Below are positions 11,701 to 23,469 of a DNA stretch of 64,000 bases, one piece after another. Source of the stretch: Haemaphysalis longicornis. Taxonomy: Eukaryota > Arthropoda > Arachnida > Ixodida > Ixodidae. The position numbers and the translations under genes are program-made. How positions within the stretch are numbered: the first letter of the stretch is position 1; each line of letters begins with the position of its first letter. The notes under the pieces were generated by a model. That model saw only the letters and a list, made by a program, of their open reading frames with translations, did not search any database and had not been told where the DNA came from. The stretch lies in the NCBI GenBank assembly GCA_013339765.2, contig CM023448.1:324178941-324242940 (forward strand). The letters are read 5' to 3'.

Positions 11701-12240
11701 CGTCCTGCTGGCAGGAATGTTACGTTGTAGAAGTATCGCCTTAATTTGGTTCTGTTCTGCTTGGTATGCTTTATATCCCGGAAGTTTTACAGATTTTCCA
11801 ACTACTTGTAGAGCTATAATATCAGGCTGGGTATCTACATTTTGAATATGATCTTGTAGTTCAGCTTTCTTCTGTAAGAAGCACCTGCAATTCCACTGCC
11901 AAATTCGGGTAATTTTATTCTTGGAATTCTTGACGGTTCCTGGAGCGAATCAGGGGATGTCGACATCTGTAATGTCTACCACCGGCACGTTTGTTGCTTC
12001 TATGCTGGTAATTATCCGTTGGATATTGTTGTGCATCTCTGCTCTAATTGCGTCTATGATGGACTGCATGGTGGTTAGGTTACCTAGGAGGACTTGGTGT
12101 AACTGAGTATATTCAATGTTTTGTTCCACTAGAACCTGCTCGATTTTTTCCACACGTTGTTCCAGGATAGGGGGAGTGGGTCCTTGTTCCTCGAGATTCG
12201 GCGTGCATGGTGCCTTGCGTTTACGGGGGGTCATATCCAT
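8764..12240 (-). pseudogene. Family A LINE polyprotein remnant (endonuclease - RT - RNase H)
   Basis: A start candidate at 12240 gives MDMTPRKRKAPCTP and a short coiled N-terminal segment. The endonuclease begins with RIWQWNCR (near 11900) and ends near YGSDHF (about 11310). RT landmarks: NSAPGADQITKRLLRNL (about 10420), NLRPISLTSCLGKLME (about 10250), IGFRPELSTQDILFQ (about 10140), GTPEGAVLSPLLFNLA (about 9860) and an intact YADDITLW (about 9760). RNase H begins RYVEAAKYRRHGAF (about 8930) and ends after VITDSKTAVQN (8765). Stops and frameshifts occur in the endonuclease, at the RT/thumb joins and in RNase H. The RT plus RNase H layout places it in the I group; the exact clade is unresolved. 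Confidence 0.83.
10499..10673 (-). mobile_element. Fold-back insertion 1 with 13-bp TSD
   Basis: A 175-bp insertion flanked by TCTCTTTATCTAG at 10486-10498 and 10674-10686; removing it restores the LINE frame (..ELDKEISEAEV..). About 37-bp arms (GAAATTTCAGCTTGAACAAA.. and its inverse ending at 10635) enclose two direct copies of AGGAAGGAAACACGGACACA. A roughly 38-nt non-palindromic segment at the right contains, on the minus strand, TTTGGGCGAGTTGGTTTTCC. A 13-bp TSD suggests target-primed retrotransposition rather than a cut-and-paste element. Confidence 0.8.
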
Positions 12241-12420
12241 GACAGTATGAGCGGGTCAAGATTAAGGGAGGAAAGTTTAAGCCTAAGTCGTTGATGAGGT
12301 TCACCTCTTTCCCCCTGGGGAGGTACACCGACGCTGCCCGCCGGGGGGCGGTATGGCGTCTGGTTTCGGCAGGGACTCAGTAACGTGAGTCGGAATTTGT
12401 CCCCCACCCCCAGCCCATGA

Positions 12421-13745
12421 ATTGCCTCAGGCAGCCCAACAACTCGCCACCACACTGCAGGGCAAGCCCGTGACGGTTGCGGTGGCAACAAGCACCGAAG
12501 GGACCGCTCCTCCCGTCTCTGCTTCCACGGCCCCCAGGACACCTGAGGGTGCCGAGAAGATGGACGTCGAGGCAACAGCAGTTGCTCCCGCGGCCGCCGC
12601 ACAGCCTGTGCCACCTGTGGCGCTCCCAACGCCCGCTGTGGTGGCGGCAGCAATGAACGGCCCACTGAAGGATGCCAAGTCCAGGTGACCCAGTCCGCCG
12701 GGCACACCCTGGACATGTGATGAGGAGATGGACATCGGACCCTTTCTATCTGCAGCGTAAGAAACGGGTCCTTTCATCCAAACCCCCCGAGAGGCCATAA
12801 AACCCCCTTCGAGAATAACAGCCCCGAAAGACCTTACAAAGTAAATCACACTCCAGTAGCTCCCAAACTTAATGGGAAAGGAAAACATTGTTGAATGGGA
12901 CTGTAGAGGTCTTCTTAATAATTTCGACATGTGTACGAGTTACTGCATTCTAATCAGCCAAGTGTAATGGGTGTCCAAGAAACACATATTTCAAACACAC
13001 AAATTTCGTGAATAATTGTATGGTATTCAGAAAGGACAGATATGGCTGCATGCACTCTTCGGGTGATGTGGCCATAATCCCTGTTAAATCTTTAGCATGT
13101 CACCCTATCTCCTTGAACACTGTCCTGGAGGCTGTAGCAATTTGCACGATAATATTTAATATGTCAGTAACGGTATGCTCCCTTTACATTTGTCTTGATT
13201 TTACAGTTTCGAGCTCTGAGTTCGAGGCGCTGGTTGACCAGATGCCCAAACCATACATTCTCATGGGCGACCTGAATGCGCACAATTCGCTTTGGGGCTC
13301 TTCCCGCACGGATTCCCGAGGCTGCCTGATAGAGAAGTCTCTAACGTCCTCGGGAGCATGCCTTTTCAACAAAAAACAGCCTACGTACCATAATTTAGGA
13401 CAGAAGACATACATCTTGACTTGGCATTGGGTCTGCAGTTCGCTTTCCATCACTTGAGTGGGAACCAGCAGAGACCCTTATGGTAGCGACTACTTCCCTA
13501 CCTTACTAACATACATCGGCAAATACCCAAACAGTTCAACTTTCCCTAAAAGGTTCAATGACACAAGATCAAACTGGAGTATACTTACAGAAACATCCAA
13601 ACTACACCACACATTCATGACGCACCTATACGTGGAGGAAGCAGCCCTACTCATCACGGCGCATATCCTCTACGCCGCCGAAAAGTCCACTCCCCAGGCA
13701 TCGGGTGCCTCGCGCAACCAAAGGAAGCCTTGGTAGAACGAGTAC
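12421..13745 (+). mobile_element. 5' half of an RNase H-type LINE (family B-like), 3' truncated
   Basis: Plus-strand remnant. An Ala/Pro-rich frame at 12422-12688, including EKMDVEATAVAPAAAA, looks like the end of a gag-like ORF1. It is followed by an endonuclease from about 12880: WDCRGLLNNFD, then EAVAICTIIFNMSVTVCSLY, PYILMGDLNAHNSLWGS (GDLNAH catalytic motif), SRGCLIEKSL and PYGSDYFP. The SDH motif is altered to SDY. It ends in a KPW segment at 13735 and is cut off before the RT. One frame break falls near 13457. It could be the missing 5' part of the LINE type at 18490-22716, but the two do not overlap, so this is unproven. Confidence 0.75.
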
Positions 13746-16329
13746 TATACGCCTCGAGCGCTGCCTGTAGGGGCGCCACTGAAATCCCCCTGGCGGCCGG
13801 TTTCGAAACCAGCCGCGGGAGTTGCCCTGCCGCTCCCCACTATCACCGCTGCCTTTGAGGCACGTTCGAGTCTGAGAATTACCGTTTCCAAGCGGTCGAA
13901 ACCCGGATTAATGTGGAGTAATCGCTCTATTCGCAAATGTGTTGTATTTATGAGAGGGCAAATGTGTCTGGTGCTATCTTAGTGTGGTACATTCGGTCTG
14001 TATGAGCGCCAGGTGTGTGTCACAGATCAATGTCGCGAGGCCGGCATATGCATGGAACTGATTGTAATTCCACTGCCCTGAAATCTGCTAACAGTGTCTC
14101 CGTAAGCGGCGTTTGCTCAGATGGTCATGCGATGCGTGTACACCATGATGTAAATCGGTTTTGTGCGTTTATATATCCCAGCGGAGCACATATACCTGAC
14201 AGCACTCCAGTTACGATTGCTGATATAATAGATCGGATATTGATCACTACCTTGGAGAAGCAATGTGGCACTGATTTTGCGAACATTCTACAAAACAAGT
14301 GCGTAAATACAAAAAGTATACCTGGGGTTCCGCACCCGACAAAGAATTTAGTGCTGGGTCGTCTTGTCCTGAGGTGAGAGTTCGCAAACATTCATCATCT
14401 GCTACAGATATCCCCCGCGACCAGCGCGGCGACGGGCGTATAAAGCAAGCTGCGTCCGCGACTAAGCGCGTCTTTGAAACATTACGCAGGAAGCCTGCAG
14501 AAACTAGCACATACTTAAATGAGATGGCCTTATGAAATACCGCAACTCTCCTGGCGACACCATTTATCATTGTGAACTGCCTGCTCTGTAATTCGAAAAA
14601 TGTGTCCACCGGGTGATCAACTGTGCGTTGAAGTAGAAAAACTAAAGGAGATTGAACGCGCAGCTTGTGTGTGGGATTACTGAAATGTTAATTCCTTGAT
14701 TTCGCTCTGCATTTGTGCACAACGACAATCAAGCGTCCTTGCGAAATATAAGTGCATTTCGCATCTATTTGGTCTAATGAGCACGACCTTACTTAAGTTT
14801 CGACAAACGTTTTTAGCATTTCAGAAGCTGCACTGGGTTTTTTTCATTGCCGTACGAGCTGCTCTGTTTCTTCTGGACTTGACAGATCATTTTTTTTTCC
14901 GTTACCTCACTAACTTCCCAATTGGTCCTTGCTATAAGGCGTGAGTCGGCACATATTTAAGGAACCACAGCCTTAGAATATGCTAAACATTTTCGCGTGG
15001 CTTATATTCCCATGAAAGGCACAAGTTGTTATCAGGTGTTGAGTAATCACAACCCCGAAACATATTTTTCTACGGCGTATATATACGAAGCAAAGCTGCA
15101 TTCGTTGTCCACGCTGCAAAACGAAACCAGCCTCTCAATGTGCCAGTATTAGGCCTAATGAGTCGACAGCAGAATTCACTTGTGCCTGACGTATTCGGAG
15201 GTGAGAGTGGTGATATGCTGCTGCCGTCGCCGACGACCGTAAGAGTGGCAAGCGCGTAGAACCGCGCCCCCGGGTAGCTTTTGTTGGCGTTCGAGCACTC
15301 TACCAAAACGCAGCTGTTTTTTGAAGTGGCCTAAACGTATCATTTGCTTACAGACATCACAATAACAAGTTGTTTAGGGTGCGGTAGGGCAAAACGAAGC
15401 AAAAGAGAACCAAAACCTTGCATGAGCCCCAATGAGCCACGCAGCGCTGCTCCCGTAGGCGCCGCGGAGAAGCCGCGGCAGGCGGCGAAGCAATCGCGAA
15501 GCTCGAGGCGTATTGCCTCGATAACATACCGTGGCGCCATCTACGAGTGACGACACTTGTAGGACGCCGGGTTATGTTGTCGTCTGGTAGAACACAATTC
15601 CTGTGCTTATGCGGCCACGAGTTTTTTGTTGTGGCCACCGTGCGCCCCCTTCTAGCTGTTTTGATGCAAATTAAAGAAGAAAAAGTTGTCTACAGACCGA
15701 ATAATCCGGGCAAGCAACCAGCGACTCGCTTGTTCCCGGCGACACCGCCGCGTCTAGGTGGTTCTGCCATCGCCACCGACAGCTCGTACGCATCCAGCTA
15801 AGGCCAAGGGCGATGCAATCGATACCGAGAAAAGTACGCTGTTAATTCGTTATGAAATACTTGCGACGTGCACACATGTACGATACTGTGTGTGCAAAGA
15901 AATAGACCTTGCTACAGCGACGGAAACGTGCCGCTCAGTTGTGATCACACGGCGCATACTGCGCGCATTGCCTGTTAAATGAATGACTACGTTAGAAGGG
16001 TGAGTGCATTGCTTCGCCGCACATGCTTAAAAGTGCTGGTACGATCTGCAGTTTCGCTTAAGCATTGCTTATTTCTCCTCCAATGTTTTTTTTTATATTT
16101 ATGCCGTGATGTGATTAACGAATTGGTGCCGTGATTTGATTAACGATCACTATTCTGTACGGCTGATATGTTTGCTTTTCGGGACAACTTGTGCGCAATG
16201 TATGAATTGTACTAACGGGAGTTTTCAACGCATTCGGGCGGGTTTAGACGTGCTGATGTTTACTTTTAATTAGAACCTCGTCGTGGTAATTTATAATTGC
16301 AACGCGGGCTTTTGTCTGTTTACAATGAG
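13746..16329. other. Mostly unassigned sequence with one candidate exon
   Basis: No transposon recognised. It contains the candidate exon at 14015-14377 and a duplicated 20-mer, TGCCGTGATGTGATTAACGA and TGCCGTGATTTGATTAACGA, at about 16102-16147. Confidence 0.4.
14015..14377 (+). CDS. Candidate coding exon, unknown product
   Basis: A 120-codon open stretch. The segment HHDVNRFCAFIYPSG, DSTPVTIADIIDRI, TLEKQCGTDFANILQNKC and HPTKNLVLGRLVLR has a globular, coding-like composition. It stops exactly at a sequence that fits a splice donor (CTGAG|GTGAGA at about 14370-14380), and a CAG acceptor-like trinucleotide lies near 14022 (TGTGTCACAG), so it may be an internal exon. No family recognised. 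A decayed transposon protein is equally possible. Confidence 0.28.
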   Translation: MCHRSMSRGRHMHGTDCNSTALKSANSVSVSGVCSDGHAMRVHHDVNRFCAFIYPSGAHIPDSTPVTIADIIDRILITTLEKQCGTDFANILQNKCVNTKSIPGVPHPTKNLVLGRLVLR

Positions 16330-17200
16330 CAGCGCCTTTCTCTAGCATCAAGTTCGAGAACTCACGACTGCTCACAGAAGGCGCGGCTGTGTACGAAGCG
16401 AAACACGTCGAAGGGTAATGGGGAGTTTTAGAATAGGGGAACCCAAACGCAACGCGCTTGCACTCGGCGACTTTTAGAAGAGGGCGATTTTTAAAAGGCG
16501 GTCTTCTCCAACAGCTCCCAGCCGGCTTCTGATGCGCGGAGTCAGATGTTGGAAACTTTAGGTCTAGCGTCGCGGCAGATATTTCATCGCCGCTATAATT
16601 GCAGTAGAGAATGACAGTGCCTAACACAACTTTTCACCACACTATCACTCTTTTTCTCGTATGTAAAACTTTCTATCCTAACCGCGGTGATTGCCGTTTC
16701 AGCGATCGATGATCAAGATACCTGCCACGGCCTCGGCCGCTTCTTGCGCGCAGGCATCGCCATACTTCGGGTGCTCTCCGCACCGTGCGTGAACGGGCCG
16801 TCGGTGCCTGGACCAACCTTCGCCTCCGGACGGCGTAGATGGCGGCAGATATTTGAGCATCGCTTTGAAAATCACAGCTGATGACATTACCCCGCACAAT
16901 TTTTCACCACACTAACATCCACCTTCGCGAATGTGGAACTGCTTTTCCGCGATCAGTGGGATTTCAAAAACCGGCAACAAGGTGTTGCTGCCGCGACCTG
17001 CGTCGGTTCAAGCCGCCGGCGGACAGGCACGGCGGACGTGTGTGCGGAGCGTTTATGCGAGCAGTAAACACTTCATGATTTCCTGCTTCATCCATTTCTT
17101 GCAAACGACAAGCGAAATCTAGAAATTTAGCTCGGCGATCGTCGTATCTTACAATGTTGATCGGGGAAACGAGCCGCAGCTTACGCTACACCGGGTTCAG
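16330..17200 (+). repeat. Dispersed repeat paralogous to 25640-26690
   Basis: Shares ordered blocks with the second locus: TTTTAGAATAGGGGAACCC, then CCAACAGCTCCCAGCCGG, then two copies of CACAAnTTTTCACCACACTA (near 16628 and 16896), then a CACTTCATG-type block and TGTTGATCGGGGAAACGAG near 17155. At the second locus the same blocks lie inside the TTAAAGGGCT element, so this is probably an end-less copy of that element. Confidence 0.7.
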
Positions 17201-17956
17201 TAGCATACGTTCGCATACACCACTACGCTCAAGTCGTTTTGCGGGCAGCCAACCACAGTTGACACGGTTATAAGGTCCCCATAAGGTCAAACTACGCTTC
17301 ACACCCTGATAATTAACTTCAAACGCCGAAAATTAACACGAAAATACACTTAAAAGGCACGTACTAAACGACGTTTCCCACGCTGCAAGCCAACTGCGCA
17401 GCGAGGTAGGAACGGGGATCCAACAAGTGACGTCAAAAAAAATTACACCATCTTCCCGTGGGGAACCATGAGGAGGATGCGAAGCATCATAGGGGTTCCG
17501 TGTAGGTTTCATTGTGTTGCCGTTATGTAGTTTCATTTATCGGAGCAAGAATGGGAACGTAGTGTGAACCCCCATGTAGAGAAAGAGAAATGTAGAGAAA
17601 TGTAGAGACAGCGAAGAGACCGACACCGGCGTTACCTGATAGAACACCTCCTGGTTCTCGTCTTTCTTTATTGCGTGCTGATGATGATGATGATGATGTC
17701 CTCAAATTTTTTGGCACGTACCCACGCTCCTTCCCCGCTGCCCGCCCTCTTCGTCTTCTTCTCTGGTTGAGCGGCAGGGCGCGTGGCGCTTCCCGCCACA
17801 GCTTTCCCACGGGAAATTCAACATCCTCCTCCAAAGTTTTCAGTTCGTCGTTTCCGTTGACTTTCAGCTTCGCGTGCCTTCGTTGTATCAGTAGCTTCTT
17901 GACGTAGTTTGAATGAGTCAAGTACATAAGGCGCGTTCGTAGTACCTGCTCCTGTC
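17201..17956. other. Unassigned sequence with a (GAT)n tract
   Basis: A GATGATGATGATGATGATG tract at about 17679-17697 sits next to AATAAA on the minus strand, the pattern of a retroelement 3' end oriented minus. The minus frame to its right (17700-17927) is basic and unrecognised. Near 17580-17615 a GAAATGTAGA motif is repeated. Confidence 0.35.
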
Positions 17957-18035
17957 TCGGTTTTGTAGCGCAGTGGGAAGAGCGCCACGTACCTCCCGCT
18001 GCGGCCAGAGAGTCGTGGGATCGAAACCGGGCGCC
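17957..18035 (+). pseudogene. tRNA-like sequence (Pol III A and B boxes)
   Basis: A perfect A box, TAGCGCAGTGG at 17966-17976, and a near-consensus B box, GGATCGAAACC at 18018-18028, are followed by a T7 terminator near 18050. The acceptor stem does not pair convincingly, so this is a tRNA pseudogene or the head of a tRNA-derived SINE rather than a working tRNA. Confidence 0.6.
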
Positions 18036-18489
18036 GCAAACTATTTCTTTTTTTATATAGTGTAGGAGGAGAGGGGCGGACGCCGGACGACGGAGGGTCG
18101 ACTAAGAGATGCTTTGCATCTAAAAGACAGCAGCGCCGGCCTCTCAAGCATTATCCTTCGCGGCCAATAGGCGAGCGTGGGAGGTCGACTACAATGCGTG
18201 AGGTGTCCTTTCCCAGATCAGATAACCTCATCTCGTTTAAACTGATAAAGGCTTTTGGAAAGCGTGTGCGTCGTGAGGCGAAAAGGGGTAGTTGGCGCGC
18301 CTTGTTTACATCCATTAACTCATACACAGACACACACAAGGTACGGACAAGAATACGCAAGCTTGAAGGACAGCATACACACAGCGAGGGGACACACTTG
18401 AAGATCAAGCTAACACACTTGCCCAATACTTCAAACGCATTTCCAGCTGTGCACGCTACACACTTTCCTCAAACATAAAACCGCTTGTG
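18036..18489. other. Unassigned sequence
   Basis: No feature seen beyond the Pol III-type T run near 18050. Confidence 0.4.
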
Positions 18490-19460
18490 AAAAGAAGTCC
18501 CTCCGGGACAATAACAAGTCAAAATGCGCTTACAATTCTGAATTTACACTGCATAAGTTGAAGGCTGCCCTGAGCCCATGTAAACCTTCAGCTGCAAGCG
18601 CAGATAAGATTACATACACCATGATACAACACCTACACCTAGACACGCTTCAAACACTACAATCAATCAATCAATTCAAACACTCCTACACCTATACAAC
18701 AAAATATGGCTTTCGGGGCACTTTCCAACGTCTTGGAGGGAGGCCAATGTAGTAGCTTTCATGAAGGAGGGAAGGACCCTTCCTCTCCCACCAGCTATCG
18801 ATCCATTGCTCTCACAAGCTGCCTGTGCAAACTTCTCGAAAAGTGATCAGCAGGAGACTCGTGTACTAATTAGGGTACAATAGTCTTCTCGAGAGCTGCC
18901 AGGCAGGCTTCAAGGTGGGGCGATCCACGAAGAACCAACTCTTCGCCCTTGAGTCGTATATCAAGGATGCCTTTGTCCACAAACAGTTTTGTGCTACGGT
19001 GTTTTTTGACCTAGAAAGTGCCTATGGCACCGCTTGGCCTTACGGCATCCTTGGTGACCTGAGGGCATTCGGTGTGTTTGGCAATAGATTTAGCACTCTT
19101 TCTAGCTACCTGGCGGAACGAACGATTTGCGTAAGTGCAGGAAGACGGCGTGCCCCAAGGCGGCGTTTTGAGCTTCAAATTGTTTATAGCCAAAATGAAC
19201 TCGCTTCGAAAGGCCTTTTCACCAACCTTTTCCTGTTCAATGTACGCGTATGATGTGCAAATATTTTTTTAAATCGTGTAATCTGTCAATTTGAGAACGC
19301 TAAGTGCAGCTTGGTGTCAACAAACTAGCAGGCTGGGCTGATAATAACGATTTTAAGATGAATTCAGCACTTGTGTTGTGTTCTCCAAAATACGTTGGAT
19401 CAGGCACAATCCAGACATCAAACTGAATGGTGTCTCGGGTCAGGTCAAAATTCAGAGCCC
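18490..19460 (+). pseudogene. RNase H-type LINE (family B) RT fragment, first part
   Basis: Plus-strand RT core: LKAALSPCKPSAASADKITY (about 18555), then FMKEGRTLPLP and a degraded 'SYRPIAL'-like block near 18790-18810, then TKNQLFALESYIKDAFVHK (about 18925), FFDLESAYGTAW (about 19005), a YAYDVQIFF version of the catalytic box (about 19245, first Asp replaced by Tyr) and QLGVNKLAGWADNN (about 19312). It ends near NPDIKLNG at about 19435. Several frameshifts and a destroyed active site make it dead. It appears to resume at about 21890. Confidence 0.75.
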
Positions 19461-20170
19461 TTCCACCCCGTGAAGAGGGATGGCCAGCAAAGCTGCGGGA
19501 CCGAGCCTCAACGTGAGGTTTGACTGGGTTGTAGTCCAAGGGGTGCACGAAGCAAAACACATTTGTAATTTGCGATTTAGCATTGTTCCAGGTTATTAAC
19601 TGAAAGTCTATAGTCCTCTCCAGTCACTGCTACTTCGCGCATTCTCAGCACGGCTCTTCAACGAGCCACGTGAACGGCTATCAAGCGGCTCTGACGCAGC
19701 GTCAGACTTATCTACTGCGCAATTGAGGCGCACACCTGGGCACGAGCCAGCGCCAGTGCGTCTGCCGCGGCTATGACGCAACACAATCCAACACAATCCA
19801 CTTTAATCCAATCCAATCCAAATCCAATCCAGTCCAAGCCAAGCCAAGCCAAGCCAAGCCAAGCCAAGCCAATACAATCCAATCCAATCGAATCTAACCG
19901 AATGCCCCTCGCGCTTGCGCAGAACGGCCCCACGGCACACGCGAAACTGCTCAACCTCGGCCAGTGTAGCTTACGCCCCAAAACGCACAGGAATCGTGTG
20001 TAGAAATTTATTATAGCGCGGGTATGGTAATCATGGCGCATGCTCTATGAAGGCCCTAGGACCTTTTGAATTTTGTATGATTTTTTCCATGCCCCGGGGC
20101 TGGGCGCGCAGTTTTACGATTCCGGAGATTTGAGTGGGCTCCGCAACGTGGCGCTACGCTCGCTAGCGAT
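19461..20170. other. Unassigned sequence inside the split LINE B
   Basis: Holds the pentanucleotide repeat at 19779-19895. No coding frame recognised. Confidence 0.4.
19779..19895. repeat. (CCAAT)n / (CCAAG)n pentanucleotide repeat
   Basis: Imperfect tandem array of AATCC and AAGCC units, with a clean central run of seven AAGCC units flanked by AATCC-type units on both sides. This looks like point-mutated expansion of one pentamer. The frames across it are meaningless. Confidence 0.9.
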
Positions 20171-20171
20171 T

Positions 20172-21860
20172 CCTGTCTGGAGGAGGAGGAGGAACAACTT
20201 TATTTAGTCAATACTCATTGACTTTGATTAATGATGGGCTTCTTCTTGACACCGTGAAGTGGCCAGAAGACCTTGCTTCGTGGCGACTTCTAAAGCCCAG
20301 TCCACGGCCTGAATTTGGGTCTCAGGCTTGGAGCTGGTCACCGCAGTCTCCCACTCTATTTGGTTAGAGAGATGCCATTCGGCTTTAGGTTGGAGCTCAG
20401 GGCATTCATATAAGATGTGGGCTAGGTCGGCTTTTTCGGCCTCACATATTCTGCACTTTGGGGTGTACAGACCTGGGTACATTAGGGCCAATTTATAAGG
20501 GTTTAGAAAGGTATGAGATTGGAGTTGCCTCCATGTCGTTTGCTGGATTTTCGTTAGGGAATAATGAGGCGCAGGGTAAACCAGTCTTTCATTTCTGAAG
20601 TGAGATGTAATTTCTTGAAAAGTAACCATACGCTCCTTAGACCCTCGCAGGCACGATTGGTCCACCGCCTGGTTGACGAGTTCGCAGGCAAAACTGTGGG
20701 CCGCTTCGTCCCTGGATGGACGAGTGCGCAGGAATCCAGATAATCTGGATCTGGCGAGGGTCGAAATGATTTCGTAATAATAGAATTTGAGATGCCGCTT
20801 CGTGAATTTGTTTTTCGCAAAATTACGCACAGCCGTTTTGGAGTCGCTGAGATAAATTTTGCTTTGGTACTAATAATTGCAACAGAAATTGCAGCCTCTT
20901 CCGCTTCTTCCGGCCGCCTGCCGTAAACAGTGGCTGCGGTGATGTGCTTGAGTTTGTTGTCGATGGCTGCAACTGCAAAGGCATCCTGCACTTTGTATTC
21001 GGCTGCATCCACGTAGACTACCTCCTCGGGTGTTTTAAACAGTTTTTCGAGTGCTTTGGCTCTAGCGTTTCTTCTTCTTCCTTGTGATGAATAGGGTGCA
21101 TATTTTTTAGGAATAGAGTTAATAGTGAGGTGCTTAAATATATCTCGAGGGACCGGGTTTCTCCTTGTGTGTGTTCCTTCGTAAGATATACTTAGATCCT
21201 TTAAGATGTACTGTCCTGTCGGGGTCTTCGATAATCTTTCATAGTGAGCGATTCTATGGGCCTCTATTAATTCTTCGAGGGTGTTGTGTAGGCCCATTTT
21301 CAAGAGTTTATCAGTCGAGTACACCTCGGTAAGTGCAAAGCTGCTTTGTACGATTGCCTAATCAAACAGTTACTTTCTCCTTCTCCGCCTTGTGTAAACT
21401 GAGGTATGGAAGGGAGTATACAAAGCGACTCAGAACAAAGGCTTGAACTAGCCTCGTGAGTTCTATTTCTTTCATCCCCGTATGTTTGTTCGCTATGCGG
21501 CGAATTAGACGGTTCGTCTGATGTAACACAAGCTGTCAGTTTACTAGCGGGCGGTGTTCTTGCCATTCGCTTTGTAAGTACATCCCTAGTATTCTGATCG
21601 TTTTGGACTTCGGGTACTAGTGCGTTATTCATGCGGATTTCTAGTGGGGACTGGTGTATCCTTGGCTTTTCTTCCTGGAGCGTAACGCATTACCAAGAGC
21701 TCGGACTTTTTAGAGAGGCAAGACAAGCCTATAGCCCTAGCCTGTTCCGAAACTATGTCCGCTCCGTTTGCAACGTGTACGCTATTTCTCCGTCGCTGCC
21801 CTTCGTTGTCCACAACGTAATATCCTGTCTACATCGCTCTGGGACCGGAGACGACCTGCT
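20172..21860 (-). mobile_element. RNase H-bearing LINE, family A, copy 2 (5' truncated)
   Basis: Minus strand. It starts just after the YADD box (ITLWTTKGSDGEI, about 21840), followed by the thumb with frame breaks. RNase H then reads VYVDAAEYKVQDAFAVAAID (about 21020) and a serine-rich DSKTAV-type block. The C-terminal zinc knuckle is CRICEAEKADLAHILYECPE (about 20450), and the stop codon lies at about 20228. The 3' end has AATAAA and then a CCTCCTCCTCC tail at 20172-20182. It lies inside the plus-strand LINE B. Confidence 0.82.
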
Positions 21861-22716
21861 GGATCCCTAGCCATTTACAGCTTTGCTGTAAAAAAGAACA
21901 CAAGTTCTTAGGCATAGTTCTTGATAAAAACTTTCTTTTATTTCGCATATCAAACAACTAGAACGAAAATGTCTTAAAGCGATGAATATTCACAAGATCC
22001 TGTCCCGTCACTCGCATGGTGCTGACGAACAACTTCTGCTGCGGGTGTTTACCTGCCTGGTAGGCTCGCGGTTGGACCATGGGAGTGTTGTATATGGATC
22101 AAGAACGGAAGCAGCTTTAAAATGCTCGACCCAGTGCAGCACCTGGGGCTTCGGTTTGCGCCTGCTGCTTTACGCAAGCCCGGTGCAAAGCCTGCACGTC
22201 CAGTATGAACAATGGGTCAGAGGGTACCAGCGCAAGTATGTCGATTTACTATATGCTTTTAAAGTTTCATCAACGCCTCACCATCCTCTTCGATGTATAA
22301 TGAATGATACATCCTCATGTCGACTCTTTTTAAATCATCCATTCATTTCTGTGCCTTCCTCACTCAGGGTGAGACTTTCTGGCTCATTTTTAGACACCTT
22401 CAAAACATCTGCCATGGATTCTCTAGCGCTACGGCAGCTTCTTCCTGTATTATGTGAATTTTTTTACACAGTTTAGGAATAACACTCTACCCAGAACTGC
22501 CATTTTGCAGAATTTATATAGTATATCATTAACCACCTGGACTTCTACACCAGCCATCGGCAGGGTTCTCTCACTGAGTACGGGTGATTCGTGATTAAGC
22601 GAGTATTGAGGGCCTACGGCCTGGAACGTCTTCTGATATATACCCCTGTTTTGGTGCTTTTGCCCCAGCTGGCCTTGCACCATTAACACCCAACCATTAT
22701 CATCATCATCATCATG
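21861..22716 (+). pseudogene. RNase H-type LINE (family B), thumb and 3' end
   Basis: VKKEHKFLGIVLDKNFLLF (about 21890) is the RT thumb start. It is followed by NIHKILSRHSHGADEQLLLR (21990), VGSRLDHGSVVYGSRTEAAL and SPVQSLHVQYEQW, all hallmarks of arthropod RNase H LINEs. The frame runs to 22476. Only degraded RNase H follows (FYTSHRQGSLTEYG, about 22530). The element closes with an ATCATCATC tail at 22698-22714. It fits as the direct continuation of 18490-19460. Confidence 0.75.
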
Positions 22717-23469
22717 CTAAATGGCAGCACACAGTCACCTGCACGTTATTACATTGGGGAGGCCTCTCCAAACCGTGCTCCGCAGCCTCCGCCATGTAGT
22801 GGTAGCGTGTGTGCGAGCGGGAGGCAAAAGCAATTGCCTCGGTGTTGACGGCGAAAAGCCAAGAGCAAAACTTAACTGGTTTACTGCATGGCGGGAAATG
22901 AACAGCAACGATACAGTAACAGCACCCTTTGGCGAGCTTAAGGCTCGAACGGAGCAACAGCAGGATCCAATGCTGCCGATCCAATGAATATGCGCTCGGA
23001 GGGAACGCGTATTTATAACCAGAAGTGGCAATGGTCAAAGAGCTTTGCACACGGCTCGAACAGAGTACAGACGCACACGTGCACTCTTTCACGGTCTCAT
23101 GGTAGCGGCTGTAATGGTGCACGTTGAGTCTGAGAGAAGGGAGAGGAGATCTTGGCGAGAGGCATCCGCCCACAGACGCGTGTCTCTAAACGTAGAACAG
23201 TTTGTTTTGTATTTTGTGCCATCGACAGCGGGTACGCTGAAGAAACGTCGCTGGAAGAAACAAAAACACAACCGCAAGCTCAAACTGCGAATAGAGGGAG
23301 AGAGAGACTCTTTATAACAGAGAAAGCAGACAAGTTTGCCAGCATGAATTCGCCGACATGCTACTCTGCGGGGAAGGGGGAGAAGGAAACAAAGGAAGTA
23401 GATGGAAGAAAAAGAGTAGGAGACAAGAAGAAAAGAATACAAATTAAAAAGAAAGAATAAAAATAAAAA
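22717..23469. other. Unassigned sequence, possible old LTR fragment
   Basis: Includes a TATA-like GTATTTATAA at about 23009 and a purine-rich tract at 23360-23460. No LTR pair, primer-binding site or coding region supports an LTR element. Confidence 0.3.

Larger units (their letters stand above)
8748..12420 (-). mobile_element. RNase H-bearing (I-group) LINE, family A, copy 1
   Basis: The longest family A copy. Reading right to left it has a GC-rich 5' leader (12240-12420), endonuclease (about 11900-11100), reverse transcriptase (about 10500-9550), thumb (9540-9050) and the first half of RNase H, then stops abruptly at the TTAAAGG end at 8747. The 3' third of RNase H and the 3' tail are missing. 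It carries the fold-back insertion at 10499-10673 and sits head to head with a plus-strand LINE starting near 12421. Confidence 0.85.

Noticed and set aside
12422..12688. Ala/Pro-rich frame as an independent gene
   Set aside because: It leads directly into a plus-strand LINE endonuclease and fits as the end of a LINE ORF1.
22720..23120. Possible LTR with a TATA box
   Set aside because: No second LTR, no TG..CA ends in pairs, no primer-binding site and no gag/pol nearby.
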